From positions 1 through 22,837 of the IMG/VR virus record IMGVR_UViG_3300045738_000847: DNA of 22,837 nucleotides, one strand, 5' to 3'. The position numbers and the translations under genes were made by a program. The DNA comes from a virus. The notes under the pieces are model-generated. The model saw only the letters and a program-made list of their open reading frames with translations, was not told the DNA's origin and did no database searches. Shown piece by piece: positions 15,722-21,617 of this stretch; positions within the stretch are counted from its first letter, which is position 1; every line of letters starts with the position of its first letter.

Positions 15722-16423
15722 ATGACAAAAGATAGAAATGATATTTTAGACAAAGTGAAGAAATTGTTGGCGTTGGCAAATTCAGAGAATGAGCATGAAG
15801 CATCTCAGGCGGCTTCGATGGCTCAGCGTCTTTTGCGACGTTATGACCTGTGCATTGAGGATGTCTCAGAGATTACGGCGGAAGACACTCAAATTCATGA
15901 AGAGACTGCGGCTGTGTCAGGAAGGATGGCTTCTTGGCGCACCCGGCTTCTTGAGGGGATTTCATCGGCTTTTCAGTGCCGTACCCTCGTGTACACAAGC
16001 TATAGACGTACACGGCTTGTTCTCGTAGGCTCTAAGGGCACTACGACGGCTGCAAAGGAGACCTTTGAGTACTTGTCTGGTGCAATTGATAAGTTGACGA
16101 AGAAAAATGCTTATGGCAGAGGAAATAGATTCACGCATGGGTATCGGCAAGGATTGGTAAGACGAATTAGTGAACGTTTGAGGGCTATGGCAAAACAAAA
16201 CGAGGTAGAGGTGCAAAGAGAAGCGACAGAAGCTGGGACTGCACTTGTGCTTTGTAAGCAGCAAGCCTTGAAAGAGTATATGGGGCAATTCAAAGGTCAA
16301 TATAAAGGTGCCAGTACTCAAACCGATTATTACGGTTATAATGCGGGATTCTCGGACGGAAATAATGTCTCTCTCAATAAACAATTGGGTAATAATGGAA
16401 ATGGGGGAGGCTATCTAACTTGA
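15722..16423 (+). CDS. DUF2786 domain protein
   Basis: 233 residues. The N-terminal 40 residues match DUF2786: ILDKVKKLLALANSENEHEA, then AASMAQRLLRRYDL. A second domain (about 70-170) with SSAFQCRTLVYT and LVLVGSKGTTTAAKETFEYL is the usual partner in this family. The C-terminus is Gly/Asn/Gln-rich and low in complexity (GNNGNGGGYLT). The role is unknown; the family occurs in many phages. AAGGAA precedes the start. It ends in TGA, 9 bases before a small ATCTC-TTAT-GAGAT hairpin that may help terminate transcription. Confidence 0.82.
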   Translation: MTKDRNDILDKVKKLLALANSENEHEASQAASMAQRLLRRYDLCIEDVSEITAEDTQIHEETAAVSGRMASWRTRLLEGISSAFQCRTLVYTSYRRTRLVLVGSKGTTTAAKETFEYLSGAIDKLTKKNAYGRGNRFTHGYRQGLVRRISERLRAMAKQNEVEVQREATEAGTALVLCKQQALKEYMGQFKGQYKGASTQTDYYGYNAGFSDGNNVSLNKQLGNNGNGGGYLT

Positions 16424-16505
16424 TCATCTCTTATGAGATCTTTGGCTTTTCCCCTAGCAGGAAAGGTGATCGGTTTCATAGGAGTGATGCCATCCAAGGT
16501 AAGGC

Positions 16506-16625
16506 ATGAATCCTGGACTGGATGCGGCAGGCTCGCGTTTGCTTATTCCGCTAGGTTGGGATGTCACTATCCGGTTATGTCCCAATCTAGTTTTTCAACC
16601 GGAACAAAAATTGATTGAAAGATAA
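16506..16625 (+). CDS. Possible 39-residue protein
   Basis: The frame reads MNPGLDAAGSRLLIPLGWD, continues with VTIRLCPNLVFQPEQKLIER and TAA, ending 5 bases before the next ATG. AAGG lies 6 bases upstream of the ATG. The alternation of hydrophobic and charged residues looks protein-like. A competing frame starting near ATG 16487 gives a less plausible Ser/Cys-rich product. No family is recognised. Confidence 0.4.
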   Translation: MNPGLDAAGSRLLIPLGWDVTIRLCPNLVFQPEQKLIER

Positions 16626-16630
16626 ATTAT

Positions 16631-16894
16631 ATGGCTATGATGAGAGAGTGTCCTACTTGTGGGCTGGTATTTGGCCAAATTAGAAGGCGATATCGAAAGT
16701 TGCATTTAGATAAGTGTGAGGGTGCCCATCCACTTGAGCGCAAGTATTATCAAACGTATGGGTCATGGCCCAGAAACCCTCATTCTAAACGGATGGAGAA
16801 GGAAATAGCACAGACGATTTCTGTTTCTCCTAAGGAAGATGAATTACCAAGTAATTTTAGACGTGGTATCATTGGGTATGAAAAGAAAGCTTAG
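16631..16894 (+). CDS. Small zinc-finger protein (C2HC)
   Basis: 87 residues beginning MAMMRECPTCGLVFG. The metal ligands fit C7-x2-C10 ... H25-x3-C29, with a basic stretch between (IRRRYRKLHLDKC), a typical nucleic-acid binding finger. The rest is basic with no motif. The RBS is weak. The end of the gene overlaps a copy of the regulatory motif (16851-16872) and the start of a small basic ORF at 16878. Confidence 0.65.
   Translation: MAMMRECPTCGLVFGQIRRRYRKLHLDKCEGAHPLERKYYQTYGSWPRNPHSKRMEKEIAQTISVSPKEDELPSNFRRGIIGYEKKA
16851..16872 (+). promoter_or_regulatory. Phage motif GTAAT-N7-GTGGTATCAT, copy 2 (putative promoter)
   Basis: GTAAT in place of GTAAC; the second half and the 7-base spacing are exact. 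It lies inside the coding end of the zinc-finger gene, 5 bases before the ATG at 16878, and TGGG follows it as in copy 3. Confidence 0.55.
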
Positions 16895-16997
16895 AATAAG
16901 TGGCGCTAAAAGATTCTTAAAGATTAGCCACAGAAAACTATCTGAGTTGATAAAAAATAAGAAGCGAAAGAAATCTAAAGATAAACGTCGCAGTTAG
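16878..16997 (+). CDS. Possible 39-residue, very basic peptide
   Basis: ATG 16878 sits 5 bases after regulatory copy 2 and overlaps the preceding gene by 17 bases. The product MKRKLRISGAKRFLKISHRK, then LSELIKNKKRKKSKDKRRS, has about 19 Lys/Arg residues. It could bind nucleic acid. It lacks an obvious RBS, and Lys/Arg-rich short frames arise easily in A-rich DNA, so it is only a candidate. Confidence 0.35.
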   Translation: MKRKLRISGAKRFLKISHRKLSELIKNKKRKKSKDKRRS

Positions 16998-16999
16998 AA

Positions 17000-17021
17000 G
17001 TAACCCAAAGTGTGGTATCAT
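17000..17021 (+). promoter_or_regulatory. Phage motif GTAAC-N7-GTGGTATCAT, copy 3 (putative promoter)
   Basis: Exact match in both halves. The flanks also form an AACCCA/TGGGTT inverted repeat spanning 14 bases, not shared by all copies. The next start codon with a good RBS (GAGGGAG) is ATG 17053, 31 bases downstream. Confidence 0.7.
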
Positions 17022-17052
17022 TGGGTTAGGATATAAATGAGGGAGAATAGAA

Positions 17053-17472
17053 ATGACACGTATTGAATGCCCAAGTGAAGCTTGGGATCGCTACTGTGAA
17101 GACGAAGAGCGTGCGAACACCCCTACAGATGATGAACTCACAGAACAATTGGATGCTTACGGGCACCTGACATGGGTTGTGGGCTACTCGGATGAGTGGA
17201 CAGAGGACGAGGTCTGCGGCTGCGTTAGCACATGGAAGGGGGGCAAGTTGGTGAGTGGTCCAGAAATTGAAGGGGGTAAATGCGCCAAGTGTGGAAAGAG
17301 GGAAGATCGTGGAGACTGGCTAGCTTGTTTTGATTTCAAGACGTTTGATCACCCCGATGATGGGCTAGTCATTGCCTACCATGTGGTAGTCAACAGCGAT
17401 TCCGGTGGATTCATCGAGACGTGTGATAGTGGGGTAGGGGAGCAAGACTTGAACAGCGGTGCGAAAGTTTAA
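17053..17472 (+). CDS. Hypothetical acidic protein with cysteine pairs
   Basis: 139 residues with a strongly acidic N-terminus. Two cysteine pairs, CGC near residues 56-58 and CAKC near 76-79, are spaced as in a zinc ribbon. The middle has WKGGKLVSGPEIEGG, then a beta-rich stretch (GLVIAYHVVVN). Start ATG follows GAGGGAG, and the leader resembles those of the genes at 22614 and 22826 (GGGAGAATAGA). It is the first gene after regulatory copy 3. By eye, base composition from here to about 20.2 kb is more GC-rich than the rest of the window, which may mark separately acquired genes. Not recognised. Confidence 0.65.
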   Translation: MTRIECPSEAWDRYCEDEERANTPTDDELTEQLDAYGHLTWVVGYSDEWTEDEVCGCVSTWKGGKLVSGPEIEGGKCAKCGKREDRGDWLACFDFKTFDHPDDGLVIAYHVVVNSDSGGFIETCDSGVGEQDLNSGAKV

Positions 17473-17510
17473 CAGTCGTGGGGCACGACCGATTGGAATT
17501 GGAGGCAGTA

Positions 17511-17897
17511 ATGATTGACACGAAAAAGGAGATGATACGGGCAGAGATAGCCGAGGCTGAGGGTCGAGATGTGCCGGTCGGAGTGGTGTTTTCTATGATC
17601 CATGAGATCGACAGGCTGGCCGAGACTGTGGGCGCTCTATCGGTACTGCCCCGAGGCTACGCTGTGAGTAAGACAATCACATTGACCGAAGAAGAAGCCA
17701 CATTGATTGAGGGACTGATCTTCGATGCGAAACGCGCAGCCAGCAAGCTACAGACAATGTATCTGCGTGACGAGGTAGAACCAAGGCTGGAGTTAGACCG
17801 CCTTGTTGAGCAGCGTGACCTGTATCTTAAAGCTCAAAAGATACTGCGTGAGAGGATGGCCGAGGAGGCTACGCCTTGTCTAAATAAGGGTGTTTGA
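17511..17897 (+). CDS. Hypothetical helical protein
   Basis: 128 residues from ATG 17511, where GGAGG lies 5 bases upstream; a GTG 33 bases earlier is in frame but has no RBS. Mostly helix: MIDTKKEMIRAEIAEAEG at the start, then SKTITLTEEEATLIEGLIFD and a coiled C-terminal part (EPRLELDRLVEQRDLYLKAQ). The pattern LTEEEATLIEGL occurs in short phage proteins of unknown role. No membrane segment and a single cysteine. Confidence 0.65.
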   Translation: MIDTKKEMIRAEIAEAEGRDVPVGVVFSMIHEIDRLAETVGALSVLPRGYAVSKTITLTEEEATLIEGLIFDAKRAASKLQTMYLRDEVEPRLELDRLVEQRDLYLKAQKILRERMAEEATPCLNKGV

Positions 17898-17963
17898 CCG
17901 TGGACTCAACCGGGACCATTTAGTCAACAATCGGCGGTAAGTGATTACTTTTTGTGACAGCAG

Positions 17964-17984
17964 TACCCACTTCTAGTGGGGGTA
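17964..17984 (+). other. Stem-loop in intergenic region
   Basis: TACCCAC pairs with GTGGGGGTA around a TTCTA loop (stem CCCAC/GTGGG perfect, extended by a bulged TACCC/GGGTA). No T-run follows, so it is not a classic terminator. It sits in the 124-base gap before the gene at 18022 and could be a processing or attenuating element. Confidence 0.45.
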
Positions 17985-18021
17985 GTTACACAGAATAGCA
18001 ACTCTATAGAGAGGGAGACGT

Positions 18022-18348
18022 ATGATCCACAGTGAGATCCGATGCGACGGCTGCGGAATCAAAGGCGTGGCTGACTTTTACCGATACAATAGATGGCTCG
18101 CCCACATTGGCAGGAATGAGCTTCACGAACAGGGCTGGAAGGTGGGCGAGCCGCACGGCAAGGACTATTGCCCAAAGTGCGTTGCTGAGGACGCTGGCGA
18201 TTGTGGGTGGATGGCGCGCCAAGGGTCCATGACTGAAAAAGAGATTCAACTCTCCGAAAACCGTTTAACAGCAGAGAAGGTTAACAGGAAACATGAGGAA
18301 CAATCAGCAGTTGCGCTCGACGCAAGAGAACGGGTTGAACCCGCATGA
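18022..18348 (+). CDS. Small zinc-ribbon-like protein
   Basis: 108 residues. The N-terminal half has CDGCGIKGVADFYRYN (C-x2-C) and later YCPKCVAEDAGDC (C-x2-C), a four-ligand ribbon separated by about 40 residues. The second half is a charged helix (TEKEIQLSENRLTAEKVNRK). GAGGGAG lies 6 bases before ATG. It overlaps the next gene by 56 bases in another frame. The fold suggests nucleic-acid or protein binding; the family is not known to me. Confidence 0.65.
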   Translation: MIHSEIRCDGCGIKGVADFYRYNRWLAHIGRNELHEQGWKVGEPHGKDYCPKCVAEDAGDCGWMARQGSMTEKEIQLSENRLTAEKVNRKHEEQSAVALDARERVEPA

Positions 18349-18520
18349 ATGGCTAGTTACCCCTGATAAAGCACCTTTTGATTTGCCTGACTATTGGGCA
18401 AGTATTGGAATGGACGATGGAACTGCGTGGTCTGAAAAAGAAGTGAAAGACTCGTGGGATTGTAACGAGCGATGGAACAAGGCACTCAAAGAGGCTCTTG
18501 TTCAAAAAAGTGAGAAGTAA
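18293..18520 (+). CDS. Hypothetical protein
   Basis: 75 residues. ATG 18293 has AGGA 6 bases upstream. The sequence is rich in Trp and acidic residues (PHEWLVTPDKAPFDLPDYWA, then DDGTAWSEKEVKDSWD). The 56-base overlap with the previous gene is long for this phage, so one of the two ends may be shorter in practice. It is followed, 3 bases after its stop, by the tRNA-like element. Confidence 0.55.
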   Translation: MRNNQQLRSTQENGLNPHEWLVTPDKAPFDLPDYWASIGMDDGTAWSEKEVKDSWDCNERWNKALKEALVQKSEK

Positions 18521-18523
18521 TGT

Positions 18524-18704
18524 ACCAGGGTAGCTCAGTGAATTAGAGCGCCGTTAGTAGGAAGCCGAAGATCCACACACCGGAGCAAACAGGGAAGATC
18601 GCCCCTGCCGGAATTAGTGGCGATGGGGTCCAAGGTGGAAACGTTTATGCAGAACGGATCTATGTACGAAGCGGAGGTCGGGGGTTAAAGTCCCTCCCCT
18701 GGTA
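18524..18704 (+). tRNA. tRNA-like RNA with about 107-base insertion in the anticodon loop
   Basis: All four cloverleaf stems pair: acceptor ACCAGGG (18524-18530) with CCCTGGT (18697-18703), 7 of 7; D stem GCTC/GAGC (18533-18536, 18546-18549); anticodon stem CCGTT (18551-18555) with AGCGG (18670-18674), one G-U; AGGTC variable loop (18675-18679); T stem GGGGG/CCCTC (18680-18684, 18692-18696), one G-U, with loop TTAAAGT. Between the anticodon stem strands are 114 bases instead of 7. The insert has its own helices, AGATCC/GGATCT (18569-18574, 18656-18661) and ATCGCC/GGCGAT (18598-18603, 18619-18624). No splice choice gives U33, the usual G19 and C56 are both A, and no CCA is encoded. It may be an interrupted or decayed tRNA gene or a repurposed tRNA mimic; no anticodon is assigned. 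Confidence 0.6.
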
Positions 18705-18770
18705 GCCTAACACAAAGAGGTAGTGAACCTGAGATTTCGAGTCTTTCTGGTCTGTGTAGACAGGAGGACG

Positions 18771-18953
18771 ATGATGAAAAACTCAAAAGTAATACGATGC
18801 AAGTTCTGTGGATATAGCACACGGCTTCATTGGAACGGACGCTTTAGGCAATTTGGACCTAATGATGCGTGGGAATCTTTAGTTGTGCATGTTGAGTTAG
18901 AGCATCCAGATGAATTTGAAGAGATACAAATTCTATTATGCGGTGCCATTTAG
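18771..18953 (+). CDS. Small C2H2-type zinc-finger protein
   Basis: 60 residues from ATG 18771 (or 18774), with GGAGG 5 bases upstream; an in-frame GTG at 18723 has no RBS. CKFCGYSTRLHW gives C-x2-C, and VVHVELEHPDEF gives H-x4-H about 30 residues later, so one long-loop finger is likely. It lies after the tRNA-like element and just before regulatory copy 4. Function unknown, possibly DNA or RNA binding. Confidence 0.65.
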   Translation: MMKNSKVIRCKFCGYSTRLHWNGRFRQFGPNDAWESLVVHVELEHPDEFEEIQILLCGAI

Positions 18954-18958
18954 AGTAG

Positions 18959-18980
18959 GTAACTTTGAACGTGGTATCAT
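18959..18980 (+). promoter_or_regulatory. Phage motif GTAAC-N7-GTGGTATCAT, copy 4 (putative promoter)
   Basis: Exact in both halves, 5 bases after the preceding stop codon and 12 bases before ATG 18993. A GAGG follows directly. Confidence 0.7.
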
Positions 18981-18992
18981 GAGGTATAGAAA

Positions 18993-19466
18993 ATGGAAAG
19001 CGAACCCATTTGTATAGGGGGACCTGCTGAGTGGTTGTGTGAGACTTGTGTAGAGCATAAAGCGAACAGATGTTCCTTTTCGACAGCACCCTCACCCGAC
19101 AAGAAGATTATAAATGGAGGTATAGAAATGAGTGAGAAACATACACCAGGACCGTGGACAGTAGACGCGAATGTCGTCATTGGTCCACCCAATAGTGGTC
19201 ATGAAATTGAATACGATGGTGTAGAGCACGGCGTTGTTGCCGTTCGGGATACGCTTGATCCTGTACGATGGGCGCATGATTCCGCCCTGATAGCAGCGGC
19301 ACCGGACTGTAAGAAAGCATTAGAGGAAATCTGGGACACGATCAAACAGCGTTGTGGCGAGTTTCAGACACCCACCCGTCTTCAATGGGTGGGGGTTGTA
19401 GATGACATCCTGACCCTTTGCGAAGATGCGCTCAACAAAACTGAAGTAGAGGTGTCTGATGAGTGA
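18993..19466 (+). CDS. HTPGPW-type phage protein, with in-frame cysteine-containing N-terminal extension
   Basis: The frame from ATG 18993 gives 157 residues, but a second start at ATG 19128 (MSEKHTPGPWTV) has GGAGG 7 bases upstream, better than the GAGG at 18981. From 19128 the product (112 residues) matches a common phage protein type: HTPGPW at the N-terminus and the WAHDSALIAAAPDCKKALEEI block near the middle, function unknown. The upstream 45 residues (CIGGPAEWLCETCVEHKANRC) have a zinc-like cysteine set and may be a separate small gene that lost its stop, or a true extension. Both could be made. The gene ends GATGAGTGA, overlapping the next start by 8 bases, in the segment duplicated at 20071. 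Confidence 0.7.
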   Translation: MESEPICIGGPAEWLCETCVEHKANRCSFSTAPSPDKKIINGGIEMSEKHTPGPWTVDANVVIGPPNSGHEIEYDGVEHGVVAVRDTLDPVRWAHDSALIAAAPDCKKALEEIWDTIKQRCGEFQTPTRLQWVGVVDDILTLCEDALNKTEVEVSDE

Positions 19467-19620
19467 CAGACAATGGTGTGGGTGTGAGTCGAGTGTTGCG
19501 TTGCTAGAGGCGCTCAAAGGGGTATGTGCTGCCTACAGTGGCGACCGGAGCATGAGCGCAGAGGAGTGTGTGAGTGCGTGGGAGAAAGCCAAGGCACTCA
19601 TTGCTAAATTGGATAGTGTG
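19449..19620 (+). repeat. Direct duplication, copy 1
   Basis: Starts with GAGGTGTCTG and runs through most of the 57-residue gene. Copy 2 is at 20071-20242, offset 622 bases. The encoded proteins share 42 of the first 54 residues. Confidence 0.8.
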
Positions 19621-19632
19621 GAAGGAAAGTAG
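19459..19632 (+). CDS. Small protein, paralog 1 of a tandem pair
   Basis: 57 residues: MSDRQWCGCESSVALLEALK, then GVCAAYSGDRSMSAEECVSA, then WEKAKALIAKL and a short tail to TAG 19630. It is 42/54 identical to the protein at 20081. Conserved Cys-Gly-Cys near the N-terminus and Cys at 23 and 37 hint at metal binding or a redox role; helices predominate. The start overlaps the HTPGPW gene stop and no separate RBS is needed. The differences between the copies are mostly conservative, so both appear to be kept as coding genes. No family recognised. Confidence 0.75.
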   Translation: MSDRQWCGCESSVALLEALKGVCAAYSGDRSMSAEECVSAWEKAKALIAKLDSVEGK

Positions 19633-19634
19633 AG

Positions 19635-20084
19635 ATGAGTAAGCACGCACCAGGCATTGATGGCAAAGTGTTTATTGATGCGGCATGCGCCCGTGCGGAT
19701 GTCATCGTGAACCCGGCAAAAAGAAGTCTGATGGTAGAGGGTGAATCGGAATGCGGTCAGTGCGGCAATAGGCGGTTCTTATATGAACTTATCCCTGCTC
19801 GTCGCGGTATAAGGAAAACGTGGGTCAAATCCAACCGCTCCCTAGTTTATGGCTCGGGAAAACATTTCTTTTTGGATTGCGACGTGTTGTGCCTGTGCTA
19901 CGAATGTTTCCACATTCTCACGCCGTGTAGTGTGTGCAGTTTACTGTATCGGGATTGTGGAGACAAGACTTGGATCAACCCGTACACCGCTTCCACCTTT
20001 TACAAAGATAACTACAGACCAACAGATTGGGGTGATCTTATCTGCCATTCATGCGGTGAACGGCGCTCTGGAGGTGTCCGATGA
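19635..20084 (+). CDS. Cysteine-rich, multi-zinc-type hypothetical protein
   Basis: 149 residues with several C-x2-C pairs: CGQCGNRRF near 38-41, CLCYECF near 87-92, CSVC near 98-101 and CHSCGERR near 139-142. A treble of zinc knuckles or ribbons is likely, as in phage proteins that bind nucleic acid. The start MSKHAPG recalls the MSEKHTPG start of the gene two before it. ATG 19635 follows GAAGGAAAG and the stop of paralog 1. The last 4 bases overlap paralog 2. An overlapping frame at 19849 ends in the same VSDE as the gene at 18993, but that is a by-product of the duplication. Confidence 0.65.
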   Translation: MSKHAPGIDGKVFIDAACARADVIVNPAKRSLMVEGESECGQCGNRRFLYELIPARRGIRKTWVKSNRSLVYGSGKHFFLDCDVLCLCYECFHILTPCSVCSLLYRDCGDKTWINPYTASTFYKDNYRPTDWGDLICHSCGERRSGGVR

Positions 20085-20242
20085 GTGACGGACAATGGTG
20101 TGGATGTGAGTCGAGCGTTACGCTGTTAGAAATGCTCAAGGGGATATGTGGTGCCTACAGTGGCAATCGGAGCATGAGCGCAGAGGAGTGTGTCAGTCCG
20201 TGGGAGAAAGCTAAGGTACTTATTACTAGATTGGAAGAGGTG
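20071..20242 (+). repeat. Direct duplication, copy 2
   Basis: Begins GAGGTGTCCG and matches 19449-19620 over its length, including the start region ATGAGTGAC and the first 54 codons of the small gene. Confidence 0.8.
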
Positions 20243-20263
20243 AAACATGAAAAAGCTGAGTAA
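20081..20263 (+). CDS. Small protein, paralog 2 of a tandem pair
   Basis: 60 residues: MSDGQWCGCESSVTLLEMLK, then GICGAYSGNRSMSAEECVSP, then WEKAKVLITRLEEVKHEKAE. The four cysteines and the SMSAEECVS block are the same as in paralog 1. The C-terminus differs after residue 54. It overlaps the previous gene by 4 bases and the next by 17. Function unknown. Confidence 0.75.
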   Translation: MSDGQWCGCESSVTLLEMLKGICGAYSGNRSMSAEECVSPWEKAKVLITRLEEVKHEKAE

Positions 20264-20561
20264 AGATAAAATAGCGGAACTGTATCAACTGTACGATCAG
20301 TTAGACACTGAACAGAGTGAGATTGAAGCTGCTATGGGCGTCTATAATGAGATTATGCACCAATTGAATGAGAGTCTACAAGAAGTGGCTGAAGAGATTG
20401 AAGCTTACATTGATGACCGCTCAGAGAAGTGGAAGGAGTCGGAAAGAGGGGATGCATATCAAGATTGGTTGTATTTCTTCGAGGAAGAGAAAGACGAGAT
20501 TGACGAACCTTGTTTCGATCATGGTTCAATGGATGATGTTCCTCTAGAGGTAGGGGTGTAG
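20247..20561 (+). CDS. Acidic helical protein of unknown function
   Basis: 104 residues, nearly all helix in the first 70 (KIAELYQLYDQLDTEQSEIE, then AMGVYNEIMHQLNESLQEVA), then DWLYFFEEEKDEIDEP. Strong negative charge, one Cys, no membrane segment. Coiled-coil dimerisation is likely. The start overlaps paralog 2 and is preceded by AAGAGG about 9 bases away. Regulatory copy 5 begins 7 bases after its stop. Confidence 0.6.
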   Translation: MKKLSKDKIAELYQLYDQLDTEQSEIEAAMGVYNEIMHQLNESLQEVAEEIEAYIDDRSEKWKESERGDAYQDWLYFFEEEKDEIDEPCFDHGSMDDVPLEVGV

Positions 20562-20567
20562 AATCAA

Positions 20568-20589
20568 GTAACTTTATATGTGGTAACAT
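20568..20589 (+). promoter_or_regulatory. Phage motif GTAAC-N7-GTGGTAACAT, copy 5 (putative promoter)
   Basis: First half exact, second half with one change (A for T). It ends 12 bases before ATG 20602, and AGGA follows directly. That leaves room only if transcription begins right after the motif. Confidence 0.6.
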
Positions 20590-20601
20590 AGGAAATATAT
20601 T

Positions 20602-20919
20602 ATGCCGCGTTGGAAATCTATAAATAACAAAGATAGCTTTTGCACGTCTTACAAAGGTCGAGAATTTCTCATAGAGAAGACAGGACGTGGAGTGTGGACC
20701 CTCTCGGTGGATGGTATAAAGTTTTGTACGGTGCACGGGAAAGAGGATGCCAACTCCGTCATCAACAAAGAGATATATGAGCACGCTGGGTTTTGCGACA
20801 TTTTAGACGGGAAACGCTGCACATGTACGCATTCCCCCACTGAAGTAGTGACGGAAATACCTCCTAAAAAGAAATTATCTTCTCAAGTTTTTGTAAAGAA
20901 ATTCCGAATTAATAAGTAA
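20602..20919 (+). CDS. Hypothetical protein
   Basis: 105 residues. The beta-rich middle (REFLIEKTGRGVWTLSVDGI, then KFCTVHGKEDANSVI) looks like a small single-domain fold. CDILDGKRCTC follows, and the C-terminus is basic (PKKKLSSQVFVKKFRINK). AGGA lies 9 bases upstream of ATG. It is the first gene after regulatory copy 5. Family not recognised. Confidence 0.6.
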   Translation: MPRWKSINNKDSFCTSYKGREFLIEKTGRGVWTLSVDGIKFCTVHGKEDANSVINKEIYEHAGFCDILDGKRCTCTHSPTEVVTEIPPKKKLSSQVFVKKFRINK

Positions 20920-20945
20920 CATGCAGATACTACTAGGAGGATACG

Positions 20946-21146
20946 TTGGGAATATATGGAATGGGAGTAGAATTAGAGAGGAAAAACTTTGCTAGAGACA
21001 CTTGTAGGAAGGGTTACTTTGTGGTTTACATGCACGAAGGTGAGATCGCAGTCGTTAATATGAGATTTTTTGATTTGGCAGAGGCCAAGTTACATGCGGC
21101 GACTATTTACAATGGCAAGAAGCCACGAGTGACGGAAGTAATCTGA
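20946..21146 (+). CDS. Small hypothetical protein, TTG start
   Basis: 66 residues. AGGAGG (20935-20940) lies 5 bases before TTG 20946 and 20 bases before ATG 20961, so the TTG start is favoured. GYFVVYMHEGEIAVVNMRFF, then LAEAKLHAATIYNG gives a strand-strand-helix pattern. Ends in TGA, 1 base before the next ATG. No family recognised. Confidence 0.6.
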   Translation: MGIYGMGVELERKNFARDTCRKGYFVVYMHEGEIAVVNMRFFDLAEAKLHAATIYNGKKPRVTEVI

Positions 21147-21147
21147 C

Positions 21148-21336
21148 ATGGTTGATAGTTTAGAGAAAATTACATTGGAAATTAACTTAGATAAAGATGT
21201 GTGCCCTTATGTGGGCAAGAGCTATATTACAGATGAGTATTTATCTCCATCGTTCCCTGAAATAAGGGAGACTTGTATAGATAGGAGTGATGAAAATGTT
21301 GAAGATTATAATCTTCCTAGCCATGTTTACCTTTAA
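21148..21336 (+). CDS. Small hypothetical protein
   Basis: 62 acidic residues (LEKITLEINLDKDVCPYVGK, then ITDEYLSPSFPEIRETCIDR). The start lies right after the preceding stop, implying coupling, with no own RBS. The end overlaps the secreted peptide gene by 41 bases in a different frame, so the C-terminus is the less certain part. Confidence 0.45.
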   Translation: MVDSLEKITLEINLDKDVCPYVGKSYITDEYLSPSFPEIRETCIDRSDENVEDYNLPSHVYL

Positions 21337-21475
21337 TGGTGTTCAAGACATTGCAAAGCTTCCAGGGAAAGAAGACGGATGCTTTTATGATGCCCAATGT
21401 CCGTACATTGCGTGTTACATTGTTTGGTGCCACTTAGAGCATGGAAAATGTTATAGGGTTCCTAACTGTGTTTGA
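21296..21475 (+). CDS. Secreted six-cysteine peptide
   Basis: 59 residues from ATG 21296, chosen because AGGAG (21283-21287) lies 8 bases upstream, while GTG 21287 and ATG 21290 are too close. A signal-peptide-like start MLKIIIFLAMFTFNG is followed by a mature part of about 40 residues with six cysteines in the order C-x5-C-x4-C-x4-C-x6-C-x5-C. The even number and export suggest three disulfides. The CP pair after x5 and the GKC near the end recall small eukaryotic cysteine-stabilised peptides. Such resemblance is common by chance in short sequences. It could be a superinfection or envelope-acting peptide. Function unknown. Confidence 0.6.
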   Translation: MLKIIIFLAMFTFNGVQDIAKLPGKEDGCFYDAQCPYIACYIVWCHLEHGKCYRVPNCV

Positions 21476-21617
21476 TGTAAAAACACCAGTTATTTGGTAG
21501 AGTTATAAAAATTTAATGAAAATGAGCCAAGTTATCAGGTGCGCCTATTCAACTTTAATATAGTTATGGATATGGACGCTCTTTAGATGTGTCTAAATAT
21601 AAATAATTGGAGCAGAT

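Noticed and set aside
16433-16618. 61-residue ORF between the DUF2786 and zinc-finger genes.
   Set aside because: Its composition (Ser/Arg/Cys-rich, no pattern) is less protein-like than the overlapping 39-residue frame at 16506, and there is no RBS at its first ATG.
17000-17032. Inverted repeat around motif copy 3 (AACCCA/TGGGTT) as an operator or attenuator shared by the set.
   Set aside because: The repeat is absent from copies 1, 2, 4 and 5, while the two motif halves are conserved, so it is not the shared feature.
18556-18669. Group I intron in the tRNA-like gene.
   Set aside because: The insert (about 107 bases beyond a normal loop) is shorter than typical group I introns, and I cannot find the conserved P7-region strings or a U-G splice-site pair.
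19849-20088. 79-residue ORF ending in VSDE.
   Set aside because: It overlaps the Cys-pair gene at 19635, and its ending exists only because the duplicated segment carries the same bases.
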